Shown: in pieces, positions 9,396-18,147 of the stretch
Numbering within the stretch: the first letter of the stretch is position 1
Layout: every line of letters begins with the position of its first letter
From: Bacteroidales bacterium
GTDB taxonomy: Bacteria; Bacteroidota; Bacteroidia; Bacteroidales; WCHB1-69
Length of the DNA stretch: 53,404 bases
Assembly (NCBI GenBank): GCA_017535665.1
Contig: JAFXTS010000002.1
Span: 1-53,404 of the forward strand
Direction of reading: 5' to 3'
Notes under the pieces: generated by a model
The model's input: the letters and a program-made list of their open reading frames with translations, nothing else
What the model was told of the DNA's origin: nothing
Databases searched by the model: none
Made by a program: the position numbers and the translations under genes

Positions 9396-9427
9396 AAAAA
9401 GAGCGGCCTGGTGTGGTCGCTCTTTTT
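9396..9427 (-). terminator. Terminator hairpin after the diaminohexanoate dehydrogenase gene
   Basis: AAAAAGAGCG at 9396-9405 and CGCTCTTTTT at 9418-9427 form a 10-bp stem. The A and T runs on both sides mean it could terminate transcription in either direction. It lies 17 bp beyond the dehydrogenase stop codon and 26 bp before the lipid-kinase start. Confidence 0.75.
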
Positions 9428-9443
9428 CTATTGAAATTGGGTA

Positions 9444-10517
9444 TTATGCGTAAAGTTCTTCGAAAATCTTGCGAAGTTCGGGGCTTTCGCGGAGCTCTTG
9501 GAGGGTGAATTCGGCGTGACCTTTGGTGTAACCGTTACCCATGATCATGTTCACATCGCTGCCGATACCTTCTGCACCGAGGGAAGCCTTGGTGAAGCTG
9601 GTGGCCATGCTGAAGAAGTAAACAATACCGTCATCTTTGGTGCAGAGCACGGCGGTCATCTCCTGATCCGGCACGTTGACGCAGTTGATGGTCACATCGG
9701 CCATCTTGCCGTCGGTCAGTCTTTCCACCATCTCATAAACCTGCACGGGAGTCATGCCGGCAGCGCTTTCCACCACGTCGCAGAAACCGAGATCTTTGAT
9801 ACGCTGGGTGCTCTTCGGACTGTTGGCGATACCGATGACCTTACCAGTCACACCGACGCGCTTTTTAGCCTCGTAGCAGCAGAGCATACCGCTCTTACCA
9901 CCAGCACCGAGGATGAGGACGGTCTGGCCATACTGGCACAATTTGGCGGTCTGTGCGGGAGCACCGGCCACGTCGAGTGCGCTCAGAGCGAGCTTTTCGG
10001 GCATGTCGCTGGGGATCTTAGCGTAGATACCGCTCTCGAACAGAATAGCTTTGCCCTTGATGTCCACCTGGTCCACTTCGGGACGGATCTCCAAAATCTC
10101 GTCGATGCGGAGCGGGGTGAGAGAGAGGGAAACGAGGGTGGCAATGCGGTCGCCTTCTTTCAGGTCGATTTTGCCCTTCAAAGCGTCACCGATTTTCTCC
10201 ACCTTGCCGAGGAGCATACCGCCAGAACCAGTACGACGGTTGCGGTGCTTGCCCTGCAACTCCACATTAAGGAACATCTCTTTCTTCACCTCTTCCATCA
10301 CCTTCTCAACAGGTGCACCTTCGCCAGCCTGCTGCTTGGCATAGTTGTGAATGTCGGTGAAAGATGCGGAGTCAATATTCAAGGTCTGAACGTCAATGAG
10401 GATTTCATTGTCATAAAGAACGTCCATGTTGTTGTCCAATTTGTTGGCCGGCTGCGGAAGAACTCCCTTCGGCTCAATGACACGGTGAGTGCCGTACTTG
10501 TTTCCTTTAGGTTGCAT
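9444..10517 (-). CDS. kdd: L-erythro-3,5-diaminohexanoate dehydrogenase
   Basis: Kdd oxidatively deaminates 3,5-diaminohexanoate to 3-keto-5-aminohexanoate with NAD(P)+ in lysine fermentation. The 357-residue protein begins with the characteristic MQPKGNKYGTHRVIEPKG stretch. It has a GroES-like N-terminal half (KIGDALKGKIDLKEGDRIATL) and a Rossmann segment, TVLILGAGGKSGML, near residue 205. The length fits the family. The other lysine-fermentation genes (kamA, kamDE, kce, kal) are not in this window, so the gene stands alone with its own promoter and terminator. A related zinc-less medium-chain dehydrogenase remains possible, but the N-terminal stretch argues for Kdd. Confidence 0.85.
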   Translation of the reverse strand: MQPKGNKYGTHRVIEPKGVLPQPANKLDNNMDVLYDNEILIDVQTLNIDSASFTDIHNYAKQQAGEGAPVEKVMEEVKKEMFLNVELQGKHRNRRTGSGGMLLGKVEKIGDALKGKIDLKEGDRIATLVSLSLTPLRIDEILEIRPEVDQVDIKGKAILFESGIYAKIPSDMPEKLALSALDVAGAPAQTAKLCQYGQTVLILGAGGKSGMLCCYEAKKRVGVTGKVIGIANSPKSTQRIKDLGFCDVVESAAGMTPVQVYEMVERLTDGKMADVTINCVNVPDQEMTAVLCTKDDGIVYFFSMATSFTKASLGAEGIGSDVNMIMGNGYTKGHAEFTLQELRESPELRKIFEELYA

Positions 10518-10573
10518 AATTTATTTATTTTTAAATGGTTAAAATATATTTTGACTTTTGCTGAAAGCGAGTG

Positions 10574-10605
10574 CAAAATTACAAAATGTTTTTGATTTTG
10601 TCAAG
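10574..10605 (-). promoter_or_regulatory. Promoter for the diaminohexanoate dehydrogenase gene
   Basis: On the minus strand CTTG (10605-10602; consensus TTTG) is followed after 20 nt by TAATTTTG (10581-10574), an exact TAnnTTTG element. Spacing matches the Bacteroidetes sigma consensus. The start would be near 10568, giving a leader of about 50 nt. The remaining intergenic DNA to 10745 shows nothing else clear. Confidence 0.6.
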
Positions 10606-10745
10606 ATAGATGATGCGATTATTTGTATTGGCTTTGAAAAAAATAGGGAATTTTTGAATGAAATTGACGCGCAAAAAAATACACGATTTTTGTTTCTAAC
10701 GCTATAACTTCCCGTGAGCGTCCTTCAGCTCATCCTCCTCACCCT

Positions 10746-12161
10746 CTACTGTTTCACTAATCTTACTGTTTCCACACCGCCAACAGTAACGATGCTCAAC
10801 AGGTAGATGCCGTCCGGCAACGATGTCACCTTTACGGATGCACTGCGCTCGTTTTCCCCGTCAACAGCCATCACTACCCGTCCCGCCAAATCATAGACGG
10901 TCACTTTCAGAATGGGGTTTCCCGCCTCCACAGTCACGATACTCGTGGCAGGGTTGGGATGAGCAGCGGTCGCAATGCTGTTCTCCCCTATGTCGTTCTG
11001 GCGCGGGCGGATGTGAGTCACCGCACCGTGGCTGTTGCTGAAATTGTACTGCGCGTTTAGGTTGTCAATAGCATAGTACCCGTTGTACACGCCTCCCCAT
11101 CCCATGTTGAAATGGAAATAGTCGCTGTCATCGTAGCCGTCGCAAACAAACTCATGGCCGCCCTCACTGGCGTATGCACAATAAATTATCGGTCGCCCGA
11201 GGTCTAAGTCGCTCTTCAGTAAATTCGCCCAGTCGCCGCTGTAACTGTCTTTCCAAACTGTCATGCACTCATCATACCCAAAATAGGTTTCCAGCGCATT
11301 GGCAATGTCTGTATGGAATCCCATGCTGCCTTGGTTGCCATACCACATCTCGATAGATACTCCGCAGTGGTACAGTAATTTAGCGATAGCCAATATTTGG
11401 TTGCTCGGAGTGCTGCTGTTGAGGTTGTTGGGCATGATGGCATAATTGTAGGTGGTGTTCCCAAAGTTGACACTCAATGTGCCGTAATCGCCATATTGGC
11501 CGTTCAGCGAGGTGGAATGGTTGCACTCGTAGCTGTGCGACCCCGTTCCCTGCGTGGGATATTCCCAGTAGTGGATGATCTGCCCCATCGACAAAGCGCA
11601 ACAACCCACGTAGCAGTGACCGCCGGGGCCGCTCGCATCCGCAGGACAGTAGTAGTTGTACCCGTTGTTCTGCTGCCAGTTGTTAATGCCCGTTTCATTG
11701 TCCAACAAGGCCGATACTGAGCGCCCGCCGCGCTGCGGCTCGTAACTGCCGTCCATCAGCGCCTGCCATTGTGCCTGCAACTGCGCGTCTGGCTCTGCCA
11801 CGTTAGCAACAATCGCTTCGATTTCATCTGTGTAGCTGTCAAGCAGTTCCTGCATTCCGAATGGCACATCTGCGGGGTTGAAAACACCTTCCGTAGAGTA
11901 GCCCAGTATGGGACGTACTCGGGTATCGGCACTTACAATCACGAATCCGTTTTCTACATTATAAATATAGTAGCAGTCAGTGAGCACTCCGCGGCTTCGG
12001 CTCTGCCCCGTCTGTACCAGCTGCATAGCGATAGGAGCAGTTCCTAATTGAGATTTCATAAAGTGGGTAGCAGCGGTAAGGCCTTCTTCTGGCGTGACAG
12101 GTGACGCCGTCAACGTCAAAGTGCTTAGACAAAGAAGAATAATCAGGTAAGAATGTTTCAT
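10746..12161 (-). CDS. Secreted C10-family cysteine protease (streptopain/interpain-like) with T9SS sorting domain
   Basis: This 471-residue preproprotein has a signal peptide (about 1-19), a propeptide of the Spi/C10 inhibitor type (about 20-145), and a papain-fold catalytic domain. The nucleophile is expected at C187 in GHCYVGCCALSMGQIIHYW, the histidine at H336 in GGHEFVCDGYD, and the NMGWGG tryptophan at 355. The C-terminal 75 residues (HPNPATS...VYDLAGRVV...LPDGIYLLSI...RLVKQ) are a type A T9SS sorting domain, implying export across the outer membrane and surface attachment. It follows tatD by 50 bp. A role in host or dietary protein breakdown is inferred from the family. Confidence 0.88.
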   Translation of the reverse strand: MKHSYLIILLCLSTLTLTASPVTPEEGLTAATHFMKSQLGTAPIAMQLVQTGQSRSRGVLTDCYYIYNVENGFVIVSADTRVRPILGYSTEGVFNPADVPFGMQELLDSYTDEIEAIVANVAEPDAQLQAQWQALMDGSYEPQRGGRSVSALLDNETGINNWQQNNGYNYYCPADASGPGGHCYVGCCALSMGQIIHYWEYPTQGTGSHSYECNHSTSLNGQYGDYGTLSVNFGNTTYNYAIMPNNLNSSTPSNQILAIAKLLYHCGVSIEMWYGNQGSMGFHTDIANALETYFGYDECMTVWKDSYSGDWANLLKSDLDLGRPIIYCAYASEGGHEFVCDGYDDSDYFHFNMGWGGVYNGYYAIDNLNAQYNFSNSHGAVTHIRPRQNDIGENSIATAAHPNPATSIVTVEAGNPILKVTVYDLAGRVVMAVDGENERSASVKVTSLPDGIYLLSIVTVGGVETVRLVKQ

Positions 12162-12211
12162 GTCTTGATATTATAGAACTGATACTAAATGAATAATCTT
12201 GGAATGATGTT

Positions 12212-12997
12212 TTATGATGAATGGGGGACGAGACGTGGAAACAGCCTCTCTACATTGGCCGTGGTAGCTTCTGCCAATTTCTCCACGCTGCATTCGCACA
12301 GGTCGGCCACCTTCTGCGCGATGATGGGAATGTAGGAACTCTCGTTACGGGTGCCGCGATAGGGGACAGGTGCGAGAAACGGACTGTCGGTCTCTAAGGC
12401 AAGGTGTTCTAAACCAACCGCTTTCACAATCTCCTGCAACTTGCTGTTCTTGAAGGTGACCACCCCGCCGATGCCTAACAGGAACCCGTGTCGCACGGCC
12501 CACTCCGCCTCCTGAATGCCCCCTGAAAAGCAGTGCAGGATGCCGGTGAGACCGCTGCCCTCAAAATCGCGCAGTATCTCCAGCGACTCTGCATACGCGC
12601 TACGGATGTGCAGCGAAACGGCAAAGTTGTGCTCCACCGCCCATGTAAGTTGCTGGCGGAAAACGCGTTTCTGCAACTCCACTCGGCTGGTGTCGTGGTA
12701 CAGGTCCATGCCAATCTCTCCGATGCCCACCACCCGCGGGTCTGTCAGATAGCTCTCCAACAGCTCCAAGTCGGCCTCGGGCTCATCGGGGATGTCGGTT
12801 GGATGCAGACCGCACAACGCAAAAAGATGCTGCGGGTATCTTCCCACAGCATCGAATATGTCTTGCATACTTGCGGCAGTCACGCCGGGCAGCATGATTT
12901 TGGTAACTTGCGCCGTTACAGCGCGTTCAACTACTGCATCGAAATCCTCTTCGTAATATTCACGGTAGATGTGTCCGTGCGAATCGATAAATCGCAT
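12212..12997 (-). CDS. tatD: TatD-family metal-dependent hydrolase/deoxyribonuclease
   Basis: The 261-residue TIM-barrel amidohydrolase-fold protein starts MRFIDSHGHIY with the metal-binding HxH at H7/H9. It continues with GIGEIGMDLYHDTS, LHIR, ILHCFSGG and LETDSPFLAP, the standard TatD motifs. The family cleaves DNA 3' ends and acts in repair or oxidative-damage processing; the substrate here is inferred. The start codon lies only 2 bp after the stop of the third ompH gene, so it is very likely the distal member of the bamA-ompH transcript. Confidence 0.92.
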   Translation of the reverse strand: MRFIDSHGHIYREYYEEDFDAVVERAVTAQVTKIMLPGVTAASMQDIFDAVGRYPQHLFALCGLHPTDIPDEPEADLELLESYLTDPRVVGIGEIGMDLYHDTSRVELQKRVFRQQLTWAVEHNFAVSLHIRSAYAESLEILRDFEGSGLTGILHCFSGGIQEAEWAVRHGFLLGIGGVVTFKNSKLQEIVKAVGLEHLALETDSPFLAPVPYRGTRNESSYIPIIAQKVADLCECSVEKLAEATTANVERLFPRLVPHSS

Positions 12998-12999
12998 GA

Positions 13000-13509
13000 C
13001 TATTGGACCCCTAATTTGGCTTTCACTTTGTCGGTCAGGTCATCGCTTTCGCTGTTGAACAGCTGCGTGCTGACATCGAAGACGTAAGTGTATTTGTTCT
13101 CTTTCGCCACCTCTTTGATGGCTGCGAGCACTTTTACGCGGATGGGTTCCAACAGTTGGTCCTGTTTCTCGGCAACGGCTTGTTCTGCATCTGTCGAGAA
13201 TTTCTGCAAACGCTGGTACATCTCTTGAATTTCCTGCTGTTTCAGTTTCGCCACTGCTTCGCTGTACGTCGACTGCTTCTGCTGGTACTCTTCGTATTTG
13301 ATTTTCAGTTCGTTCTGCAAAGCTTCCCCTTCTGCGGTCAGTTCATCGCTGAATTGCTTGAGTTCTGCTTCAGCAGCGGCCCAGTCCGGAGTGGATTGCG
13401 CGATGGCCGTGTAGTCCACATGCCCGAATTTGGCCTGCTGTGCCATCGTCCGGTTGCCTGCAGCGATGAGGAGCGTCAAAAGGGTGACAAGTACGATTGT
13501 TCTTTTCAT
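13000..13509 (-). CDS. OmpH/Skp-family periplasmic chaperone (third copy)
   Basis: The 169-residue protein has a signal peptide ending near MAQQ and a long coiled coil (about 50-125) typical of the Skp prongs. The C-terminal beta segment resembles those of its two upstream neighbours (KYTYVFDVS here, GYAYIFDTK and GYAFVFDVA in them). Skp holds unfolded outer-membrane proteins in the periplasm before BamA. It is the last of three tandem copies after bamA and ends 2 bp before tatD. Confidence 0.88.
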   Translation of the reverse strand: MKRTIVLVTLLTLLIAAGNRTMAQQAKFGHVDYTAIAQSTPDWAAAEAELKQFSDELTAEGEALQNELKIKYEEYQQKQSTYSEAVAKLKQQEIQEMYQRLQKFSTDAEQAVAEKQDQLLEPIRVKVLAAIKEVAKENKYTYVFDVSTQLFNSESDDLTDKVKAKLGVQ

Positions 13510-13541
13510 ATCTTATACAATAAAAGATAATCCGACTAAAT

Positions 13542-14039
13542 TTATTTGATGCCGAGTTTCTTTTTCACCAAAGCACTCACATCGTCGCCACCATCTGAAT
13601 AGAGAAGGTTCTTGGTGTCGAAGATGTAGGCATAGCCGTTTTCTTTGGCCACATCTTTGATGGCTTGGAGAATCTTATCCTGGAAGGGAGTCATCAGTTC
13701 AATCTGGCGCTCCTGCATGAGGTCTTGAAGACTTTGCTCAAAAAGAGTGATGCGCTCCTGCAAGTCGGTGAGTTCTTTCTCGCGCAACTGGCGCACTGCC
13801 GATGACATGGTGCCGGCTTCTTTGTTGAATTTCTCATACTTGGTCTGGAACTCCTGGGCCATGTTGGTGTATTCAGCCTCTAATTCCGACTGATAAGCCT
13901 GGAGGGCGGTCTGCAGGGTGTCAGCGCCGGGCATGGCCAAGAAAATGTCGTTGGCGTTCACATGTCCGTACTTCTGTGCAAAAGTGGCAGATGTGCCGAA
14001 AAGAAATACGGCCATCAGCAATACAAAGGTTTTCTTCAT
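13542..14039 (-). CDS. OmpH/Skp-family periplasmic chaperone (second copy)
   Basis: The 165-residue protein has a signal peptide (MKKTFVLLMAVFLFGTSATFAQ region), the opening KYGHVNANDIFLAMP of the OmpH body, a central coiled coil, and a terminal GYAYIFDTKNLLYSDGG strand. It is clearly paralogous to the copies on both sides. Gaps are 38 bp to the first copy and 32 bp to the third. Holdase function for outer-membrane proteins is inferred from the family. Confidence 0.88.
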   Translation of the reverse strand: MKKTFVLLMAVFLFGTSATFAQKYGHVNANDIFLAMPGADTLQTALQAYQSELEAEYTNMAQEFQTKYEKFNKEAGTMSSAVRQLREKELTDLQERITLFEQSLQDLMQERQIELMTPFQDKILQAIKDVAKENGYAYIFDTKNLLYSDGGDDVSALVKKKLGIK

Positions 14040-14077
14040 TTTGAAAAGATTATAAAGTTAGTGGTAATGATTTGCGA

Positions 14078-14617
14078 TTATTCGTCATCGTCGCTGTCGT
14101 CTCTGGCCGTCACACCCAGCTTTTGCATGATCTGGTCGTTGATGTCCCATTTCGGGTCAGCATAGATGATGGTCATGGAGCCGGCCACGTCAAAAACGAA
14201 GGCATAGCCTTTCTCCTTGGCGTATTCGTCGATGGCGGTGAAAACACGGTCCTGGATGGGAGTCACAAGTTCCTCTCTTTTCTTGGTGAGGTCGCCGTCC
14301 TTGCCAAAACGTTTTTTCTGCAAATCTTTGGCGGCCTTCTCTGCATTGATGATGGCCTCCTCACGTTTCTGCTTCATGTTTTCCGGCAAGGTGATGACTT
14401 CGGTCTGGTATTTTTTGTACATGGAGTCGATCTTGGCGAACTCCTTCTCGATTTCCTGCTGCCATTCCAGAGCCACACGGTCCAACTCGGCCTGTGCCTC
14501 CACATAGTCGGGCATGTTGCTCAAAATGTACTCAGAATCAATGTAGGCGTATTTCTGGCCGAACATAGGGAGGGCGAGAAAAGCCACTAAGATTGCGGTG
14601 ATGATGCTCTTTTTCAT
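14078..14617 (-). CDS. OmpH/Skp-family periplasmic chaperone (first copy)
   Basis: The 179-residue protein has a signal peptide ending near FGQ, then KYAYIDSEYILSNMPDY, a Skp-type opening strand, and a coiled coil at about 45-120. It differs from the other two copies in its acidic tail (RDDSDDDE) and a longer Lys-rich prong. It lies 78 bp downstream of bamA, the usual place for Skp genes, and is probably co-transcribed with it. Confidence 0.9.
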   Translation of the reverse strand: MKKSIITAILVAFLALPMFGQKYAYIDSEYILSNMPDYVEAQAELDRVALEWQQEIEKEFAKIDSMYKKYQTEVITLPENMKQKREEAIINAEKAAKDLQKKRFGKDGDLTKKREELVTPIQDRVFTAIDEYAKEKGYAFVFDVAGSMTIIYADPKWDINDQIMQKLGVTARDDSDDDE

Positions 14618-14695
14618 GATGGTAAATTTTATAATGATTATTATTTTTCGTAAAACAATGGATTAAGATGGTATTCGTAGTGTTAGGTTTAAATG

Positions 14696-17314
14696 TTAGT
14701 CGATAGATTGGTTGATGGAGATGTGGAAACGGCTGCCGGCGGCGTCTTTCAAACCGGGCACCTCGTCGAAGCCGTAACCCCAGTCGAAGCCGAGGAGACC
14801 GAACATCGGGAGGTAGATGCGCACACCGAGACCGGCAGATTTATATAGGTTGAAAGGTGAGTATTTGCGAATGTTGGTCCATGTGTTACCCGCCTCCACA
14901 AAGGCCAGCACATAGATGGTCGCGCTGGGGTTCAGCGTGATAGGATAACGCAGCTCGGCGGTGAACTTGTTGTAGATGGTACCGCCCACGTAGTTGCCAT
15001 TCTCCCGTACGGTCAGTGCCTCGTCGTCGTAACCGCGCATGCCGATGACCTCGCGGCCGTCGAGTGCCCATCCGGAGAGACCGTCACCACCCAAGTAGAA
15101 GCGTTCAAACGGCGGCGCCCCGATGGTCTTGTTGTACCATCCGATGAAACCGCCTTTCATGCGCACGTTCAGCACCAGGTTGTCCACAATCTTGGTGTAC
15201 CACGAAAGACTCAACTTCCACTTGTGGAACTCGAGGAACTTGTACTTCTCCTGGTCAGTGGCGGTTGCGTAGTCTGTCTTGCTGAACAGCGAATAGGGCG
15301 GAGTGGCCTGCACCGAGAAGGAGATTTCGGAACCCTCACGCGGATAAATCGGTGCATTCACCGAGTTTCGCATGATGGTGAACTTGTAACTGATGTTGTT
15401 GGCGTAACCATTGCTGAAGATGAACACACTTCCGTAGTTATAAACTCTATAGTGCTGGTAGATAAGACTGTGCGACACTTGGAAATAATCATCGGGCCAT
15501 TTCAGTTTGCGTGAGATGGTGAGGTTCGCACCAATAATGTCGATGGCCGCGTAGGCATCGTTTGAACGGGTGTAACCGTTGGTCTGATGCTGATAATAAA
15601 CATTGGCAGAGAGTGTGTTAGGCTTCTTGCCGCCTAACCACGGCTCTACAAAGGTGAGGTTGTACGACTGGTACCACTTCGTACTGACGGAAATCTTCAG
15701 CGCCAACTTCTGTCCATCGCCCGACGGGATGGGCTTCCACGCATCTTTCTTGAAGAATTTCTTGAAAGAGAAATTGTTGAACGACACACCGGCACTCAGC
15801 ACGAAGCCTGCTGCACCGTAGCCTGCCGACAACTCCAACTGGTCGGAGGAGGTCTCCTCCACCACGTATTCTATGTCAACCGTTCCGTCAGCCTCGTTGG
15901 GGGTGGGGCGCACATCCATCTTTTCCTGGTTGAAGTAGCCGAGCGACAGCAGCACCTGCTGCGAACGGATGATGTCGGCACGGTTAAACAACTGTCCCGG
16001 CAGGGTGGTCACCTCACGCAGAATCACATTGTCGTTGGTCTTGGTGTTGCCGCTTACCGAGATGCGGTTGTAGGTGGCCTGCTGCCCTTCGCGGATACGG
16101 ATTTCAATGTCGATGGAGTCGTTCTCCACCATCACCTCGGTCGGTGTGGCGTAGAAGAATAGGTAACCATCGTTCATGTACAGAGAGCTGATGTCGTTGC
16201 CATCTTGGTTCATGCTGATGTTCTCCATCAGCCGCTTCTGGTTATAAACATCGCCCTTCTCAATGTTGAGAATCTGGCGGAGCAGTTCGGTCGGGTATTT
16301 GGTGTTTCCCACAAAGTCGATGTTGCGGAAATAGTAGCGCGGACCTTCGTCAACGGTGATGTCGATGTAGGCGAGATTGCCTTTCATATAGAAAGAGTCT
16401 TTCACGATGTAGGCATCGCGGAAGCCCAGCTCGTTGTATTTCTCAATCAGCTTCACCTTGTCGCTCTCGTAGTTGGCTTTGATGAACTTGGAGCCCTTGA
16501 ACAGACGGAAGTTGACGCGGTTGGCAAAGTAGTCGCCGAGGTGGTCAATGATGTCTTTCGAACGGTAGTAGTCGGGATGGCGGAACATATAGGCGATGGC
16601 CGTGTCAGCCTTGTAGAACGGCATGAAATGGAACCGCTCTTTGGTCTCTTTCATCGACTTCAAAAGCACTCCGTCAGAGGCGTTGTTGTTGCCGTAGAAA
16701 GCGATACGTTCGATTTTGATTTTTTTGCCTTTGTTGATGTTGAAATAGAGGTTGACGGCACGGTTGATTTTCTCGTCCTGTCGTTCTTCCACCGTCACGG
16801 TGCAGGCGTGGTAGCCCTTGTCAATGTAGTAGTTGCGGATGAGGTTGGTGCAGTTGCTCTTCATGTTGTCGTTCACCACGTTGCCCTGCGAAATCTTGAT
16901 TTTCTCGCGCAGTTCAGTCTCTTCGTTCTTCTTCGCTCCCACAAAAGCAAAGGCCGCCAAGCGGGCGCGGTCTTCCAGATAAATATCAAGAAAAGCGGTA
17001 TTGCCAATGATTTTGGTCACAGAGATGCGGATATCTTCATAAAGACCAGTTTCCCACAATTTTTTGAGGGTTTTGGAGATTTTCTCCCCGGGAATTTCGA
17101 TCTGCTCGCCCACCTGGAAAGGAAGCAGTCTGCGGTCGAGACCGCCGGTGCCGGAGGTGGTGATACCTCCGATTTCGTAAGTCTGCGGGTTGGAATAGTC
17201 AATTGTCACATTGGGAACGCTATCGTTGGAAGTGACGACTACCTGTGCGTAACCTGTTGTTGCACAGATGAGTATTCCAATGAGGAGCGTTAAAATCCGA
17301 AGTTTTTTTGCCAA
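14696..17314 (-). CDS. bamA: Outer membrane protein assembly factor BamA
   Basis: BamA inserts beta-barrel proteins into the outer membrane. The 872-residue protein has a signal peptide (about 1-23), five POTRA repeats (about 45-490) and a 16-strand Omp85 barrel. In the barrel the loop-6 motif appears as VIGMRGYDDEAL, the family's conserved V/IRG(F/Y). The length is normal. Unusually, the last strand ends ...FHISINQSID, without the C-terminal aromatic residue normally found in the beta-signal. It lies 60 bp after uppS and is followed by three ompH genes. Confidence 0.94.
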   Translation of the reverse strand: MAKKLRILTLLIGILICATTGYAQVVVTSNDSVPNVTIDYSNPQTYEIGGITTSGTGGLDRRLLPFQVGEQIEIPGEKISKTLKKLWETGLYEDIRISVTKIIGNTAFLDIYLEDRARLAAFAFVGAKKNEETELREKIKISQGNVVNDNMKSNCTNLIRNYYIDKGYHACTVTVEERQDEKINRAVNLYFNINKGKKIKIERIAFYGNNNASDGVLLKSMKETKERFHFMPFYKADTAIAYMFRHPDYYRSKDIIDHLGDYFANRVNFRLFKGSKFIKANYESDKVKLIEKYNELGFRDAYIVKDSFYMKGNLAYIDITVDEGPRYYFRNIDFVGNTKYPTELLRQILNIEKGDVYNQKRLMENISMNQDGNDISSLYMNDGYLFFYATPTEVMVENDSIDIEIRIREGQQATYNRISVSGNTKTNDNVILREVTTLPGQLFNRADIIRSQQVLLSLGYFNQEKMDVRPTPNEADGTVDIEYVVEETSSDQLELSAGYGAAGFVLSAGVSFNNFSFKKFFKKDAWKPIPSGDGQKLALKISVSTKWYQSYNLTFVEPWLGGKKPNTLSANVYYQHQTNGYTRSNDAYAAIDIIGANLTISRKLKWPDDYFQVSHSLIYQHYRVYNYGSVFIFSNGYANNISYKFTIMRNSVNAPIYPREGSEISFSVQATPPYSLFSKTDYATATDQEKYKFLEFHKWKLSLSWYTKIVDNLVLNVRMKGGFIGWYNKTIGAPPFERFYLGGDGLSGWALDGREVIGMRGYDDEALTVRENGNYVGGTIYNKFTAELRYPITLNPSATIYVLAFVEAGNTWTNIRKYSPFNLYKSAGLGVRIYLPMFGLLGFDWGYGFDEVPGLKDAAGSRFHISINQSID

Positions 17315-17340
17315 TGTGAGTCGCTTTAATATAAGGGGTG

Positions 17341-17348
17341 CAAATTTA
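17341..17348 (-). promoter_or_regulatory. Possible internal promoter element for bamA
   Basis: TAAATTTG on the minus strand is an exact TAnnTTTG match, 27 bp upstream of the bamA start codon in the 60-bp uppS-bamA gap. No TTTG lies at -33. It may let bamA and the ompH genes be transcribed independently of uppS. Confidence 0.45.
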
Positions 17349-17374
17349 CAAAAAATATTGAAATCATCGTTGCA

Positions 17375-18145
17375 TTATTTTTGGGCTTGAGAAAGGGATT
17401 CTTGTTGGACTTGTGCGCTGGTTTTGCCGAAGCGTCTTTCGCGGTTCTGGTACTGCTGGATGATTTCGCGGAGGTGCTGTCCGTTGAAGTCGGGCCACAT
17501 CACCGGGGTGAAGAAAAGCTCTGCGTAGGCAATCTGCCACAGGAGAAAGTTGCTGATGCGCTGCTCGCCCCCAGTACGAATTAGGATGTCGGGGTCGGGC
17601 AGGTCGGCGGTGTATAGGTTTTTACTAATGGTCTGTTCATCAATATCTTGCGAATTGATCGTGCCGTCAGCGGCTTGTTGGGCCAGCTGCCTCATGCAGT
17701 ATTTCAGTTCGCTGCGGCCGCTGTAGCTGAGCGACAGGGTGAGGGTGAGGGAAAAGTCGTGTGCGGTAAGGCGGCAGGCCTCTTCCAGTTCTTCTCGGCA
17801 CACCTGCGGCAGGTCTTCCAGATGCCCGATAGCGTTGAGTCTCACGTGGTTCTCCTTCAGTTTGGGCACTTCCTGACGGATGGATGACGACAGCAGCCGC
17901 ATGAGCGCTTCTACCTCGTACTGCGGACGATTCCAGTTCTCGGTGGAAAAGGCGTACAGGGTGAGGTAGGGGATGCCGAGGCGGACACACTCTTCCACCA
18001 TGCGTCGCACCGTTTCTGCTCCCGCTTTATGGCCCATGATACGGTCCATGCCGCGCTGTTGCGCCCACCGTCCGTTGCCATCCATAATGATGGCAATATG
18101 CTGGGGCATTTTATCCGATTGTAAAACTATATTCTCTTGTTCCAT
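17375..18145 (-). CDS. uppS: Isoprenyl transferase (undecaprenyl diphosphate synthase)
   Basis: UppS condenses isopentenyl diphosphate onto farnesyl diphosphate to make the C55 lipid carrier for peptidoglycan and surface glycans. The 256-residue protein has the cis-prenyltransferase signature HIAIIMDGNGRWA with the catalytic aspartate at D22, then LTLYAFSTENW and DILIRTGGEQRISNFLLWQ. The start lies 2 bp from the stop of the DUF6089 gene, so the two are translationally close. Confidence 0.95.
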   Translation of the reverse strand: MEQENIVLQSDKMPQHIAIIMDGNGRWAQQRGMDRIMGHKAGAETVRRMVEECVRLGIPYLTLYAFSTENWNRPQYEVEALMRLLSSSIRQEVPKLKENHVRLNAIGHLEDLPQVCREELEEACRLTAHDFSLTLTLSLSYSGRSELKYCMRQLAQQAADGTINSQDIDEQTISKNLYTADLPDPDILIRTGGEQRISNFLLWQIAYAELFFTPVMWPDFNGQHLREIIQQYQNRERRFGKTSAQVQQESLSQAQK

Positions 18146-18147
18146 AA

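Noticed and set aside
9498..10595. 365-residue open frame antisense to the diaminohexanoate dehydrogenase gene
   Set aside because: Complementary shadow of a clear enzyme gene; it also crosses that gene's promoter.
16205..17293. 362-residue open frame antisense to bamA
   Set aside because: Val/Phe/Asp-rich shadow of the POTRA region with no family features.
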